In this document: one piece after another, positions 24,292-37,832 of the stretch
Position numbering within the stretch: position 1 is the stretch's first letter
Layout: every line of letters starts with the position of its first letter
NCBI GenBank assembly: GCA_958450365.1
Contig: CAUEEP010000727.1
Coordinates: forward strand, 997,501-1,061,500
DNA length: 64,000 nucleotides
Direction of reading: 5' to 3'
Source: Mesorhabditis belari
Taxonomy: Eukaryota; Nematoda; Chromadorea; Rhabditida; Rhabditidae
Notes under the pieces: generated by a model
What the model saw: only the letters and a program-made list of their open reading frames with translations
Database searches by the model: none
What the model was told of the DNA's origin: nothing
Program-made: the position numbers and the translations under genes

Positions 24292-25099
24292 AATAAAAGC
24301 ATCTGACAGTGTTCACTACACTAAATTATTCTGTATGTTCCCATCTCTTTTCTCTTTTCTAAAATGCACCTCTTTTGAAAACTATTGTAAGCTCACTGTA
24401 AGCTCACTATTGTAAGACATCATTCAATAAAAGGAATCACAAGACTCGGCTGATTGAATGTACGTTGGGAAGTTGATTACGGTCTTTTAGAGTCAAGTTT
24501 CGAGTTATGAGCCTTTTAGAAAAGCCTGAAAGCCTCATTAGCCTGAAAGAGTCTACTCTAGAGTTTTTTTTGGCTAACTTGGCTAACTTGGCTAACTTTT
24601 TAACCCTCATTCAAAATGTGTTTCGAAAAAGAAACGAAATTAGTGGAAAGACGAGATTCACGAGTGAAAGCAGTGAAATTCGTGAGAGCGAAATATCCAT
24701 TAGAACACATTTCCCCTATGGAAATTCCCGTTGTGATTGTCGATGAGAGAAAGGATCAACGATGGAAAGGATCAAAGACTGGCAGACAGCCTTCTCATTC
24801 ACAAATCCCCGTCTTTTGACCTCAATTGAGCTGAAATTATTCGTATTTCCGCCAAAAAAGTCTTTTCTTTCTCAATCCTTTCAATCTTTTTGATTATTTC
24901 CGTTGATCAGCCTTAGAGAAAGCACTTTTTTCAAAGTCACCGAAAACTTTACACCATTTGTACTTGTACTTGAACTGTGTTCCCTTTGGACTTGTGTTCC
25001 CCAGGTCTTTGCAAGCTTGTAGACTCGGCAAAGAGTGATTTCATAGAATGCGTTGTACTTAACAATTCATAGCAATTCATAGCAGTTGTTAACAAGTTA

Positions 25100-25387
25100 T
25101 ACCGTATTTCTTCGAATAGAAGACCGGGTAAAGAGTATCATCGCGTACTCTTGCGTAGCAGCCCTTTTTAAAATTTCTTTTCTGCATAAAAGCTTTCAAT
25201 CAAGTGCTATAGGGCTGGAAAATGGCTCAAAAATCTGTTAGCTCATGTGGTATTTTTGAGTCATTTTCCAGCCCTATAGCACTTCATTGAAAGCTTTTAT
25301 GCAGAAAAGCAATTTTAAAAAAGGGCTGCTACGCAGGAGTATCCGATGATACTCTTTACCCGGTCTTCTATTCGAAGAAATACGGTA
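25100..25387. mobile_element. TACCGTA-type foldback MITE, diverged subfamily
   Basis: The 288-bp element is almost a perfect palindrome. Its ends are TACCGTATTTCTTCGAATAG and the reverse complement. Arms pair through GACCGGGTAAAGAGTATCAT and AGCCCTATAGC around a short central loop. The termini match the other TACCGTA elements but the interior is unrelated. Confidence 0.85.
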
Positions 25388-26110
25388 GTTCCTCTACAGG
25401 GTGTTCTCACTAACAAAAAGAAGATCAACTTTCAGTGCAATGTTCAGTGCAACTTTCAGTGCAATTCCGCTGATTCCAAATATATTATTTGTTGTTTTTT
25501 TTTGCTAAATGACACTCCGTCAGGTCTAAAGCTAAGCATCTAAAATTCAGTACGATAACTACTTCAGATCTGATATTTGATCAGAGATAAGGGATTTCGG
25601 ATTTGCAGTCAAAAACAAGAATTCAGGCTTCTAAAGTAAGCGCCTTTACCCCAGGCCTTTGCAAGCTTCTGTAAACGAAAAACGATACGTTAACACAATC
25701 AGTTCTGCTTGTTTTGTCGCAAATCCTTCTAACCCTTCACACTATTCGAGAAGGTGAAGCATTCATTAAAAGTGAACCTTTTTCCTTCCACAAATCCAAT
25801 CCCGTTTCTCATCTCTTTTCAAAGTTTCCTATAAAATCTTGAATGATATTGTCTCTTCTTCTTTTCTTTTCGATTTCTCTTATCCCATTGCCAGGTCAGC
25901 CCTCCCCATTTCATTTCATTAGTCTATCACTCGAACTGTCCCCCAATTCTCAACAAAGCACTCTCCATTCTCTTTTTCTTTACATCACTTTCACCAAACC
26001 TTTTAAACTTTTTCCCTTTTCAAAGCGACAAGTTTTGCTGATTGATGAGTGTCAGTAAGTTCCGTTTCCCTTTTCATCATTGTTATTGTAGTGATTGTGA
26101 ACTGAACTTG

Positions 26111-26250
26111 CTCTAAATCTTGCTCTAGCTCTAGCTCTAGCTCTAGCTCTAGCTCTAAATCTAGCTCTAGATCTAGCTCTAGCTCTAGCTCTAGCTCTAG
26201 CTCTAGCTCTAGCTCTAGCTCTAGCTCTAGCTCTAGATCTAGCTCTAACT
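26111..26250. repeat. AGCTCT hexanucleotide array
   Basis: About 22 units of AGCTCT lie in tandem with occasional AAATCT or AGATCT variants. The unit includes the palindrome AGCT. It is intergenic. Confidence 0.95.
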
Positions 26251-27012
26251 CATCGATTACTAAGTTGGGAGTTTCCATTGACTTTTGGGGATTTCTCTTC
26301 ATTGACCCACGGATTCACAGTATCAAATCGAAGTCCCATTTCTGTATTCCGTTCAATCACCTTTTCAAACTCTTTACGTTAACCAAAGTTATTTAATTTC
26401 ATGAACGCTTGTCATCTGCATACTGTGAATGAAACGAAATCGAAAACGAAATCCAGAATGAAACGAGCTACTAGGCTACAGTAAATATCTTTAGAAAACA
26501 CCGTAATCGCTGAGCTTTCTAGCGTACCTGACTCTAAACTCATCACTCAATATAAGCAACTGTAGTAGATTAGGCAGTTCTAAAAAGATAAATTTTTAGG
26601 TTGATCTGACTGACTTTACCGTACAGTACACTGTTAAAAAACGCGCACTACAGCCATTTACAGTGCTAATTTGCTTTTGCTGTTCATAAATGAATGAGCT
26701 GGTCAATCCCCATCCTCTCCTCCCCAAAAAACTTTTCAAGGCCAACTCCCATTTTTCCGAGTAGCCGACGGCGCAATTTTCTTCATTTCATCGTCGATTC
26801 TTTCCCATTTTCTCTCATTTTATATCCCTTTTTTGGTGATCAAATCATTTAAACCGAAAAGAAACTTTTTCTTTTCTAAATTGTAAACTTTTCTCTGTGC
26901 ACTCGTCAAACGGCTTCTCCCAACCGTCACCAATTTCCCCAATCTCTTCCAGTTCTCACCAACTCACTCGCTTTTTTGAATAGAATTTTAATTTTTAAGC
27001 TCATCATCAGAT

Positions 27013-29324
27013 ATGTCGGAAGGTTGTGTTTCGCTAGCGAAATCGGCTTTCCTCCCGGCGACTTCACTTCCCGAGGCTACGTCGGCTGTTATTGAGGATA
27101 ATGGTGAGTACCTGAACACGTTATATTCCTAAAAATTGATTGTAAATTTTGACGATAATTAAATGAAATAATCTATTAAAAGATAGCTGGATAATTGCTA
27201 GAGTGGAGATTCTTTCATTCTGATACAGCTCCTTTCTGATACAGCTCCTTTCTGATACAGCTAGATTCTTTCATTCTGATACAGCTTGTTCGGGATAAGA
27301 TGTGTCTCTATCCCATGGTTCAGGCAGAATATTTATTAAAGCACTTATCGGAAGAAGTTCCGAACACAGCTCCTTTTTTTCATTCCAACTACTGTTTGTG
27401 ATTCTGTGAAGATTTTCAAAAGATATAAATTAATAAAGTAGTTAGACTAGTGGATTACGGTAGCTTTAGTTGATACGTTTTAGAAAACGCTTTAACTGAC
27501 AATTCTAAGCGAATCAAAAGTGCTAAAAACGGTGAAAGTCCCAACTTCTTGGACCAAAGTCATAAAATAATGATGAATTCAGGGAAATCGTTGGTAAAGC
27601 AAACCCTCATCAAATACTCTCCAAATCAAGCCTATTGTGTGGTTAGTTGAATGTTCAATTCTTCCTCTAAATTTCATTTAGCTTTCCTCTTTCGATTCCT
27701 CTCTCGAAGACAAAGAGATTCGCGTTGAAGAAGACAAAGAGAATCCACTCAATTTGCGACTCACCGAAATCTCTGTACTGTAAACATATCTGGGAACTAA
27801 TCTAAACTTTTAGAAAACGAAAATCGAAAAGCATCTCTTGCCGGTGTTTGTTCGTTTCCATCATCCATTGAAAGTAAGCGAACAAAGCTGTATTACAGAT
27901 AAACTAGAGTTTTGGGAATGAAAGAGATTGCCTAGAAATGCTAGTAAGCTCTAAATTTTGTGCAAACGATGCAAACGATCGGCTTTATAGCAACGATCAG
28001 CCGAGAGTCATATCTCGGATCGATGCTTTGAGGCGGTGCTTGGTCGAACGAATCTCGAGTTGAAAAAGAATGTTACAATGGACAGTTTTGATGTGAGTTG
28101 ATTACATCAACAAATAGGAGAATAGACAGCTGGAGAATGGCTAAGGTCAAAGAATTTCGAGTCAAAGTAGAGAAGAAAGCCAAGAGCCAAAAGCCAAGGC
28201 AAAGCAAAGCTCGTCAGGTTTTTGTCTTGGCTGGTAAATGGCTCTTTGTCCACCCTGGTAACTCCAAAAACAAAAAAACCAATCTTTAGCGTGTCTCCAC
28301 ATGGAGAGATGAGGCCGGTTTTGTCGTCTCCGATCGACACCGATACGAGTTGGCCACCTTTAACACAAAAGATTTGCTTAGCGAGCTTATGTCTGCCGGT
28401 TGGTGTTTTATGAAACTGAAAATAGATTTTCTAAAAGATAGAATTAAATAAAAAGAGCTAAACCTTATACGGTTTTGCTTTGGCGTTAACGGTTTTGCTA
28501 CGTTAACGTATCGCTGTTGGCTGGGGAAGAAAAGAACTGTTCAGAAATTCGTTGAAGATTTGATTTGTAATTTCAGATACACCAGTCGTTCGTTACGATT
28601 CCAGCAACTTGGAGGCGGTTTCCGATTTCGATCATTCGGTCTGCGGAACAACGAGAACCTCACTCATTGAGGCGCTTGCAAAAAACGCAGAAATCTATTT
28701 GATCAAGTAAAGAAGAAGAAGAAAAACAAACACATTAAGAGAATTACTCAATTTTTACAGAACAACAAGTGAAGTGAACGGAATGTTGGTGGGCAAAGGG
28801 GATCGGGTTGTCGCCCTTTATGCGGAAACGATTGAACTTGCGCATGCTCTCATTCAACATTATATCAATTTGCATAAATTGGCTAAGGTAAGCATATTAA
28901 GAACAGTTTAATCCTTAACTTGCACTAAATTTGCAAAGTTTTCAAATTCATTGGTTAGCTTTATGAAGTCGATAGCCTTATGTCGAAGTTGAAGAGTCGA
29001 AGCTTTATGAAGTGAAGTCGATAGCCGAAAAATCGTATTCCTCTTAAAGAATGTGTTTTCTAAAATGTGTCCACAATTAAATAAGAAAATCGGCACTAGA
29101 AAATGCTTTAGCTGAAAGATTTTCTAGGAATACCAATTTCATTTCTTCCCCATTTCTTCCCCATTTCTCAACACTTTCAGCTTTCCTTCTTCACTCGTTT
29201 GGGTATCTGGCAATCGACGCCTGAGTCCTCTCGTCCCGTTTATCGTTTCCACACACGAACCATCCCATCGCAACTTAAATGGAACAAAGTCTACGCGGCA
29301 AATCTCGGTGTTCATCTACTCTAA
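27013..29324 (+). CDS. GNAT-like protein with a YitH/HolE-type C-terminal acetyltransferase domain
   Basis: The start MSEGCVSLAKSAFLPATSL is joined in phase to an exon near 27816 (NENRKASLAGVCSFPS), then to VVRYDSSNLEAVSDFDHSVC, TTSEVNGMLVGKGDRVVAL, YAETIELAHALIQHYINLHK and FFTRLGIWQSTPESSRP, ending AANLGVHLL. The pattern D-x-SVCG...R followed by G-LV-GKGD and a PLYAE-like segment matches the C-terminal half of nematode GNAT/DUF1248 proteins. The usual N-terminal GNAT half is absent, so this may be a truncated or single-domain relative. Extra splice-flanked open stretches at about 27587-27645 and 27682-27779 do not fit in phase and may be unused or alternative exons. One intron carries a PIG-1 exon fragment. 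Confidence 0.6.
28461..28528 (+). pseudogene. duplicated fragment of a PIG-1 kinase exon
   Basis: About 52 bases here match the sequence at about 31147-31199 (starting CTAAACCTTATACGG), which is part of an exon of the PIG-1 gene plus its intron edge. The copy lies in the same orientation and has a 17-bp internal duplication (GTTTTGCTACGTTAACG). It sits inside an intron of the GNAT-like gene and cannot be part of its coding sequence. Confidence 0.85.
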
Positions 29325-30378
29325 TCTCGATTTTCGTTCGACCAAAGATTCCCTCAAATATCTCCATTCCAACTCAGTTCACCAATCAACAGATCCAACA
29401 TTTCCCTTTCTTCTAAATCCTTTTATCACTACCGTAAATACTGCAATAGAAATCCACCGTAAAGGAGCGTCGCGTACTCTCAAATAAACGCTCATATCTC
29501 AGCACCAGTACGTTTGTTTCGGCTTTTTTTTTGCCACTTTTCAATCATTTTTCTAAGCGCTATTTAATGCTAAAAAAATGTATGCTATATCTCAAAAAAT
29601 CACCCATCCTCTCTGTTTTAATTTGATACCCAAGCGCGCAGAAACAAACGTACTGGCACTGAGATATGAGCGTTTGTTTGAGAGTAAACTTAGACTACTC
29701 CTTTTGAGTAGGGTTCTATTGGAGTATTTACGGTAATCATTTTTTCATCTAAAACTTGTTAGTGCTTTTTTTCTCATCAAGTTCCCCAATTTTATCTGTT
29801 TCTCTTGTCTTGTCACCTTGTGTGTCACGCATTTTTGGAGGTCAATGCACTCCAAATTTTTCTCCTTTTTGATACCACATTCCGTTTTGACCTTTATCAC
29901 GAAAAAAAGCTCAGTAATTCGAAAAAATACAATGTCTGCTATGTACATCTAGGATCAAATGTTTCAGCATCTGGTAACGTCATGTTTAAATTGTGTTTGC
30001 CCGTTTACATTCACCAAATGCCAAGTTCAAGACAAAAACAGAATAGTTTTTACTTTACTCGTAGCCAAAGAACCAGTATGAAAAACAACAACTCCAAATG
30101 AAAGGCGAATAGTAAACGAGGAATAATATAGCATAAATAATGGACAACTTAAAAACTTCGATTTCGACCGATTTTAATTAAGATGATCGAATTCTCAAGA
30201 ATAGCAATCATCAATACATAGCAGAAAACAACATGATTAAAGTTGAATCAATGATTTTATAAGGTGAGAAAATATAAAGAGACTTTCAAAGAAGAGAAGG
30301 TTTTGGAAGCATGAAACATAATTGGTAGATCACAATGAGAAACGTATCAAGCAGTAACATTGAACACTTTTCGGAAAA
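29325..30378. other. region between convergent genes
   Basis: This stretch holds 3' flanks of the GNAT-like and PIG-1 genes and one foldback MITE. Open frames around 29745-30101 lack exon structure or recognisable sequence, and I do not call a gene. Confidence 0.4.
29430..29735. mobile_element. TACCGTA-type foldback MITE, third subfamily
   Basis: It begins TACCGTAAATACTGCAATAG and ends GGAGTATTTACGGTA. Inner arms pair through ACGCTCATATCTCAG and CTGAGATATGAGCG around an AT-rich centre with GTACGTTTG/CAAACGTAC. It shares termini, and part of the interior (GCGTACTC), with the other members. Confidence 0.85.
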
Positions 30379-33497
<3,119 letters not shown>

Positions 33498-34003
33498 GTC
33501 TCGTCTGCCGCCTATCACTCTCTAAATAAAAAAATGTTATCATAGAACAACAGCTAACATTTTCTAGATCTAATTATTTGAGATCCAACTTTAAATTTCA
33601 AAAAGTGTAGTCTCCCGCAAAAGGGAAACTTTGTCCACGAAATAGTAAAGACAAAAGGGAAAGACTCACCCCTTGGAGAGATCCTTAATGACTTGTGATC
33701 GAAACGCCCAACCTATAATTTTATTCACTGAAGTAAAAGTGTTTGAATTAGAAAAGAGCATAAATAAATCTAACAATAACAAATTACAATTATCAAATAA
33801 TCGTTTAGAAAGCAATGCTGTTTTAGTTACTTTACAAAAAGTCAAAATAAGATTCATCAAAATCGTCTTCAAAATCTGTTTCCACATCCGAGTCGCTTGA
33901 TAAGGACAATATGGTGGTGTTTTGTGCCAAAAGTTCCACACAGTGCGTCGCCTCGCTCATCTCATTTTCCTCTCCTTTCAAACTCGGTGCTTGTTCTTCA
34001 ACT
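33498..34003 (-). other. acidic open stretch downstream of the 215-residue gene
   Basis: On the minus strand a frame from about 34017 to 33831 reads VEEQAPSLKGEENEMSEAT, then LSLSSDSDVETDFEDDFDES and ends YFDFFVK-stop. It looks like a real acidic tail, but it is in a different frame from the 215-residue protein just upstream, and I found no intron that joins them. It could be an alternative C-terminal exon, the product of a frameshift, or chance. Between 33498 and about 33660 there is only AT-rich sequence upstream of PIG-1. Confidence 0.35.
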
Positions 34004-34651
34004 TCAGACGCTTGATACGCGAGTTATTTGACTAAACAATTCATGCATGTAAAACGTTGACGAGTTTTTGAAGACGACAAGATGTTCAGCGAGCTTTCGA
34101 AGGGTTCCTAATGTTTGCTCCATTTTCTCTGTATCGCTCGTTGTTAGGTTTGTCGATGGCGTCGAAAGCCTCTTTTGTGTTCGCATCCTTTGTACGTTTT
34201 CAAACCAAGGCATTTGTTGGTTTTTTCGCCGCCACGTGTTTAAGTGCATTTGTACATGTGCAATGAGATCTGAACGCCCGCGTAGTTCTTTCAGGTTCTC
34301 AATATTTCGAGTTGAGTCTAGGGCAAAGAGTGGAAGGATCGTCGATGAGTGCTCGATAATGCCTTTTTGGTGTCGTAATTGTGCCATCATTGTTCTAGCC
34401 ACCAATTCACTGTATTGCAGAGGCTTTGGCGATGGACCCAACAGCCGCTGCATCGCTCGAACCCGTCCTCTGTGGTCTTCCAAGTCGCTCACCATTTTGC
34501 CGATCCTCTTTTTGTAGTAGATCCGTGCCTCGTTCGGTGCCTGTTTGTATTCGATCCATTTTTCAAATCTGTGGCTCCGCAATGGTTGATTTGGAGGCCG
34601 GAGTGGAGCTGGTGGCCGAATTGGTGATCCGGCAGGCAAATTCAGCGACAT
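34004..34651 (-). CDS. uncharacterised 215-residue protein, single exon
   Basis: An uninterrupted frame of 215 residues starts MSLNLPAGSPIRPPAPLRPP (proline-rich) and continues with a charged, probably helical region (KQAPNEARIYYKKRIGKMV, RGRVRAMQRLLGPSPKPL, HVQMHLNTWRRKNQQ). A TTTGCTTTCAG acceptor ends six bases before the ATG, which fits a trans-splice site and supports the start. I do not recognise the family. The C terminus may be longer if the acidic frame downstream is joined by splicing. A MITE and a decayed transposon lie upstream. Confidence 0.65.
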   Translation of the reverse strand: MSLNLPAGSPIRPPAPLRPPNQPLRSHRFEKWIEYKQAPNEARIYYKKRIGKMVSDLEDHRGRVRAMQRLLGPSPKPLQYSELVARTMMAQLRHQKGIIEHSSTILPLFALDSTRNIENLKELRGRSDLIAHVQMHLNTWRRKNQQMPWFENVQRMRTQKRLSTPSTNLTTSDTEKMEQTLGTLRKLAEHLVVFKNSSTFYMHELFSQITRVSSV

Positions 34652-34749
34652 CTGTATCTGAAAGCAAACAATTTCATTTGCGGTACTAAAATCAAAAAGA
34701 AATTGGAAAATAATCCAAATAGCGTAGAGGTAGGTAAGTAAAAAACATT

Positions 34750-35019
34750 TACCATAATACCTTTAATAGTAGCGCCCCCTCCGTACAGTCGCGTAGTCTA
34801 ACACACAATTTTGTGACGCTCGGTTCTCCGCGCTGCTTCGATGAAAAATGTGCGCTTAGATATCAAAAGATAGCGCTTGAAGCGAAGAATTTTTTGGCAC
34901 TAACAGTTTATTTTAGAAAAATCTGGGCGCTTTCAAAAAATTATTTACTTTAGCGACTACGCGACTGTACGTCATTATGGGGGGGGGGCGGGAGCGCTAC
35001 TATTACAGGTATTACGGTA
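34750..35019. mobile_element. TACCGTA-type foldback MITE, old copy
   Basis: Its ends are TACCATAATACCTTTAATAG and its imperfect complement ending ATTACGGTA. It shares the GTACAGTCGCGTAGTC segment with copies at 20631 and 45991. A run of ten Gs replaces the GTGGGG block. Divergence between the arms indicates age. Confidence 0.8.
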
Positions 35020-35184
35020 GTGACTTAGCTAGTGTCTAATAAGGAAAATAGGATAAATTTCCTCCTGCTAGCCTTGCTTTCCTGCAGTTTAATCCAAAAG
35101 TGCTTTGGTGCAACTTTTAGATTACCATATCAAATTCAAATTGGGAAGCTACGAAATGGAATAGGTAATTCATTTTATTTCGTA

Positions 35185-35953
35185 CAATGGTGGAAAAAAA
35201 AAGTATTGAGTCCCCTGTTTTTACTTTTTGCTTCAAAAAAAATTTCTGAATTCGAACGGATTCAAGTTTTTTGAATCCGTTCTAAATTTCTAGAAACTAG
35301 AAGAACTAGATATGCTGCAATATTAAAGGATTAAATGTCTACTTATATTTATACAAATATGGGGCCTGGGCGGCTATTCCAGTAGAGTAGCGACCCAAAA
35401 CTTCCAAAATGAATTGATTATGAACTGAAAAGTGAAGGTTTCCGGGTACCGTTTTGGGCGTCTTTTTGTCTCGTTTTGTGTTTTGCTTTTGCGACACCGC
35501 CATATTCTCCTGATTGCAATCCAATTGAACATTTGTCGGTCCATTTTAAAACGAGAATTACGTGGATATCGATTTACCTCCAAAGATGAGCTTTGGGATA
35601 AAGTACAAGAAATTTAGAAGTCGATTCAATTACCGACGCTTGAGAAATTAGGTACAAGCATGCCGAAATGAATGGAGGCGATCATTAAAGCCCGAGATGG
35701 CCCAACAAAATATTGAATTCTTTTTTCGACAGGGGGTAAATACTTTTTTTCGCCGGTTTTTGCAAATATTGTGTACATGTTTTTTCTCGTTAAATAAACT
35801 TTGCAATTCAAAAGTTTTTATAACAAGATGAAGCATAATTCTTCTAGTTTCTGGGAATTTAGAACGGATTCAAAAAACTCAATAGAAATTTTTTTTGAAG
35901 CAAAAAGTAAAAACAGTCCGGGGGAATCAATCTTATACTATTTTCCACTACTG
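35185..35953. mobile_element. decayed Tc1-like transposon
   Basis: TA dinucleotides flank ends CAATGGTGGAAA and the complement of TTTCCACTACTG. Terminal inverted repeats run about 110-120 bp and share CTTTTTGCTTCAAAA and GAACGGATTCAA. Inside, on the plus strand, 35498-35536 reads PPYSPDCNPIEHL, the conserved C-terminal motif of Tc1/mariner transposases (SPDLNPIENLW). The rest of the transposase frame is broken by stops and most of the N-terminal part is missing, so it is inactive. Confidence 0.85.
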
Positions 35954-36250
35954 TAGGTGCCCGATTTGAATGAAACACAAGGGTAATTTAAAAATATTCA
36001 GTTGGATCACAATGAACTGCCAAAACTCTTTGTGTTCAGTTAAAAATTTTCCAAAAACGGTTTCGTCTATAGCGAGTTTTTAGTTTTATACTGTTACACC
36101 CTTTCCTCGTTTTTCTTGCATCTTTTATTTCGCTCTTCTAATAGTAAACCCTTCCCCTCTTTCGCGACAAACTACGAGTATGTTCCTAAAAGACGCCTCG
36201 CCATCTATGCGTTCATTTCACTTTCTTACTTTGCCTTTTTTCAGATTCAA

Positions 36251-37412
36251 ATGCTTTCTTGCTTAAATCGGATTGTTTCAGCTGTGCAAAGAAGAATCGT
36301 CGAGCCGAACCTCTTCAGAACTATTTCAACGACTGGAAGAAACAGAATGGCTGCAAATCATGGTGAGGTCTTTTTTCAAGCTTTTTGCAAGTCTTTTGTT
36401 TGAAAAGATTTTGAGAAAGTTCATTTATAAGAGGACGGTGTGTTATATAATTGCCTGAGAAAGGCTTTTTGTCTCTATAAATTTTCGTTGATTTAGAAGC
36501 TGACGAGGTGGCGCTGAAGCGTCTAGGCATCAAGGACCCAAAACAAGTCACCGAGCAACAATGGAAAGAGGTTAGAAATTTTTGCGTAAAAGTTTAATAT
36601 CTTACTTTAACGTACATATTTACTGGTTCTTAAAATATGGAACTTTTGGGTCTTTCGATTAGTGACGTTCCGCTCTTTAAAAACACGGGTGAACCTAATC
36701 GCAACATTAACTTCATTTTTGCAAAGGGAAAGCTAACTTACAAAAAGCTTTGCTAATTATGTATTGAATTCATTGAATTTTTTAGGTTCTTCAACCTGAG
36801 GTGTACAACGTGACGCGAGAGGCGGGTACCGAACCGACTGGTGGACATTACGACAAGTTCTTTAGCAAAGGACGCTATGTGTGCATTTGTTGCGGTGCCG
36901 AGTTGTTTAGGTTCGTTAATTCATTAGCTATTAGCTAGTAGCTGTTCTGGGTTAACTGTTAAAGTTGAACCTTTTAGTTCCGAGTCAAAGTACTGGTCGG
37001 GTTGTGGCTGGCCAGCGTTCTCCAAGTCAGTCGACGAAGATTTCAACATCATACGGATTCGCGACAACGCATATGGAATGGAAAGAACGGAAGTTCGCTG
37101 TAAACAAGTAAATTTTTCAAAATGGCGTATTTTGTAAATCTTAGCGACTATTGCGATTGCAATTATCAATATTCAATACATATTTGATTCAAAATTGTAT
37201 AATTCTATTGTGATTTTTTTTTAGTGTAACGCTCATCTTGGACACGTGTTTGACGATGGGCCGGTAGAAACTGGCGAACGGTATGTGCCTTTTAGCTTGT
37301 TGCTTTTATAAAATCCTTTAAAGTAGAATATTGTTAATAATTTAGTAAATGTTATACTTTTAGGTACTGTATCAATTCCGTGAGCATGAAATTCGAACCA
37401 TTCTCCGAATAA
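36251..37412 (+). CDS. methionine-R-sulfoxide reductase B (MsrB), probably mitochondrial
   Basis: MsrB reduces methionine-R-sulfoxide in proteins using thioredoxin. The start MLSCLNRIVSAVQRR... ISTTGRNRMAANH is basic and Ser/Thr-rich, like a mitochondrial presequence; a second in-frame ATG before AANH could give a cytosolic form. The core domain follows: LGIKDPKQVTEQQWKEVL, YNVTREAGTEPTGGHYD, GRYVCICCGAELFSSESK, SGCGWPAFSKSV, VRCKQCNAHLGHVFDDGP and ERYCINSVSMKFEP. The catalytic Cys in RYCINS and the two CxxC zinc motifs (CICC, CKQC) are present. Five short introns are used. Confidence 0.95.
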
Positions 37413-37832
37413 CAATTTCTTCAACTTTTGGTTTGCGTAAATTATATTTATTAGATTATCCGAAACTCATTCAAAATTATGTCGAACTTTTTTTACTTTC
37501 TACTCCATTTACGTAACTCGATTCCTTGCTTGTGTAAAATTTCCTTTGTTGTTTGGGTATCTGAAGTGCTGTACGTATGAAATAAATTATTCTTACTCTT
37601 ACAGAGTTCAAGGAGTTAGAGACATAAAAATCATTTCTGCGCCAGAACGCAATCGAGTCAAGGTATTAGGTGGGAAAAGAACCCTCCAAGGAATAATACG
37701 CTTTCCTAAGCTGCTCTTATCAGCTTAAAAAAATTCCTCACGGATAATGGGCCATTAAACTGTAAAAACGCCTCGAATGTACATGAGTGACTTCATTTTT
37801 CTTTCTCAACAAACGCTCATTGAAAGAATTGA
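37413..37832. other. short intergenic stretch between MsrB and the vWA/lectin gene
   Basis: AT-rich sequence with no exon I can support. It must contain the promoter of the next gene, which is on the same strand. Confidence 0.4.

Larger units (their letters stand above)
24292..27012. other. 2.7-kb intergenic region between the receptor and the GNAT-like gene
   Basis: No gene could be supported here. It contains a foldback MITE (25100-25387), GTGCAA repeats around 25435-25460 and a long AGCTCT hexamer array (26111-26250). The 3' part (26700-27012) is rich in pyrimidine tracts and probably includes the promoter and trans-splice region of the next gene. Confidence 0.5.
34652..36250. other. transposon-filled intergenic region
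   Basis: This stretch between divergent genes is occupied mainly by a foldback MITE (34750-35019) and a Tc1-like relic (35185-35953). The last 300 bp should carry the promoter of the MsrB gene. Confidence 0.6.

Noticed and set aside
26003..26302. Minus-strand open frame of alternating Leu and Glu
   Set aside because: It is the translation of the AGCTCT array and has no exon context.
27587..27779. Two extra exons for the GNAT-like gene
   Set aside because: They have splice-like borders but their lengths break the reading frame when joined to the neighbouring exons.
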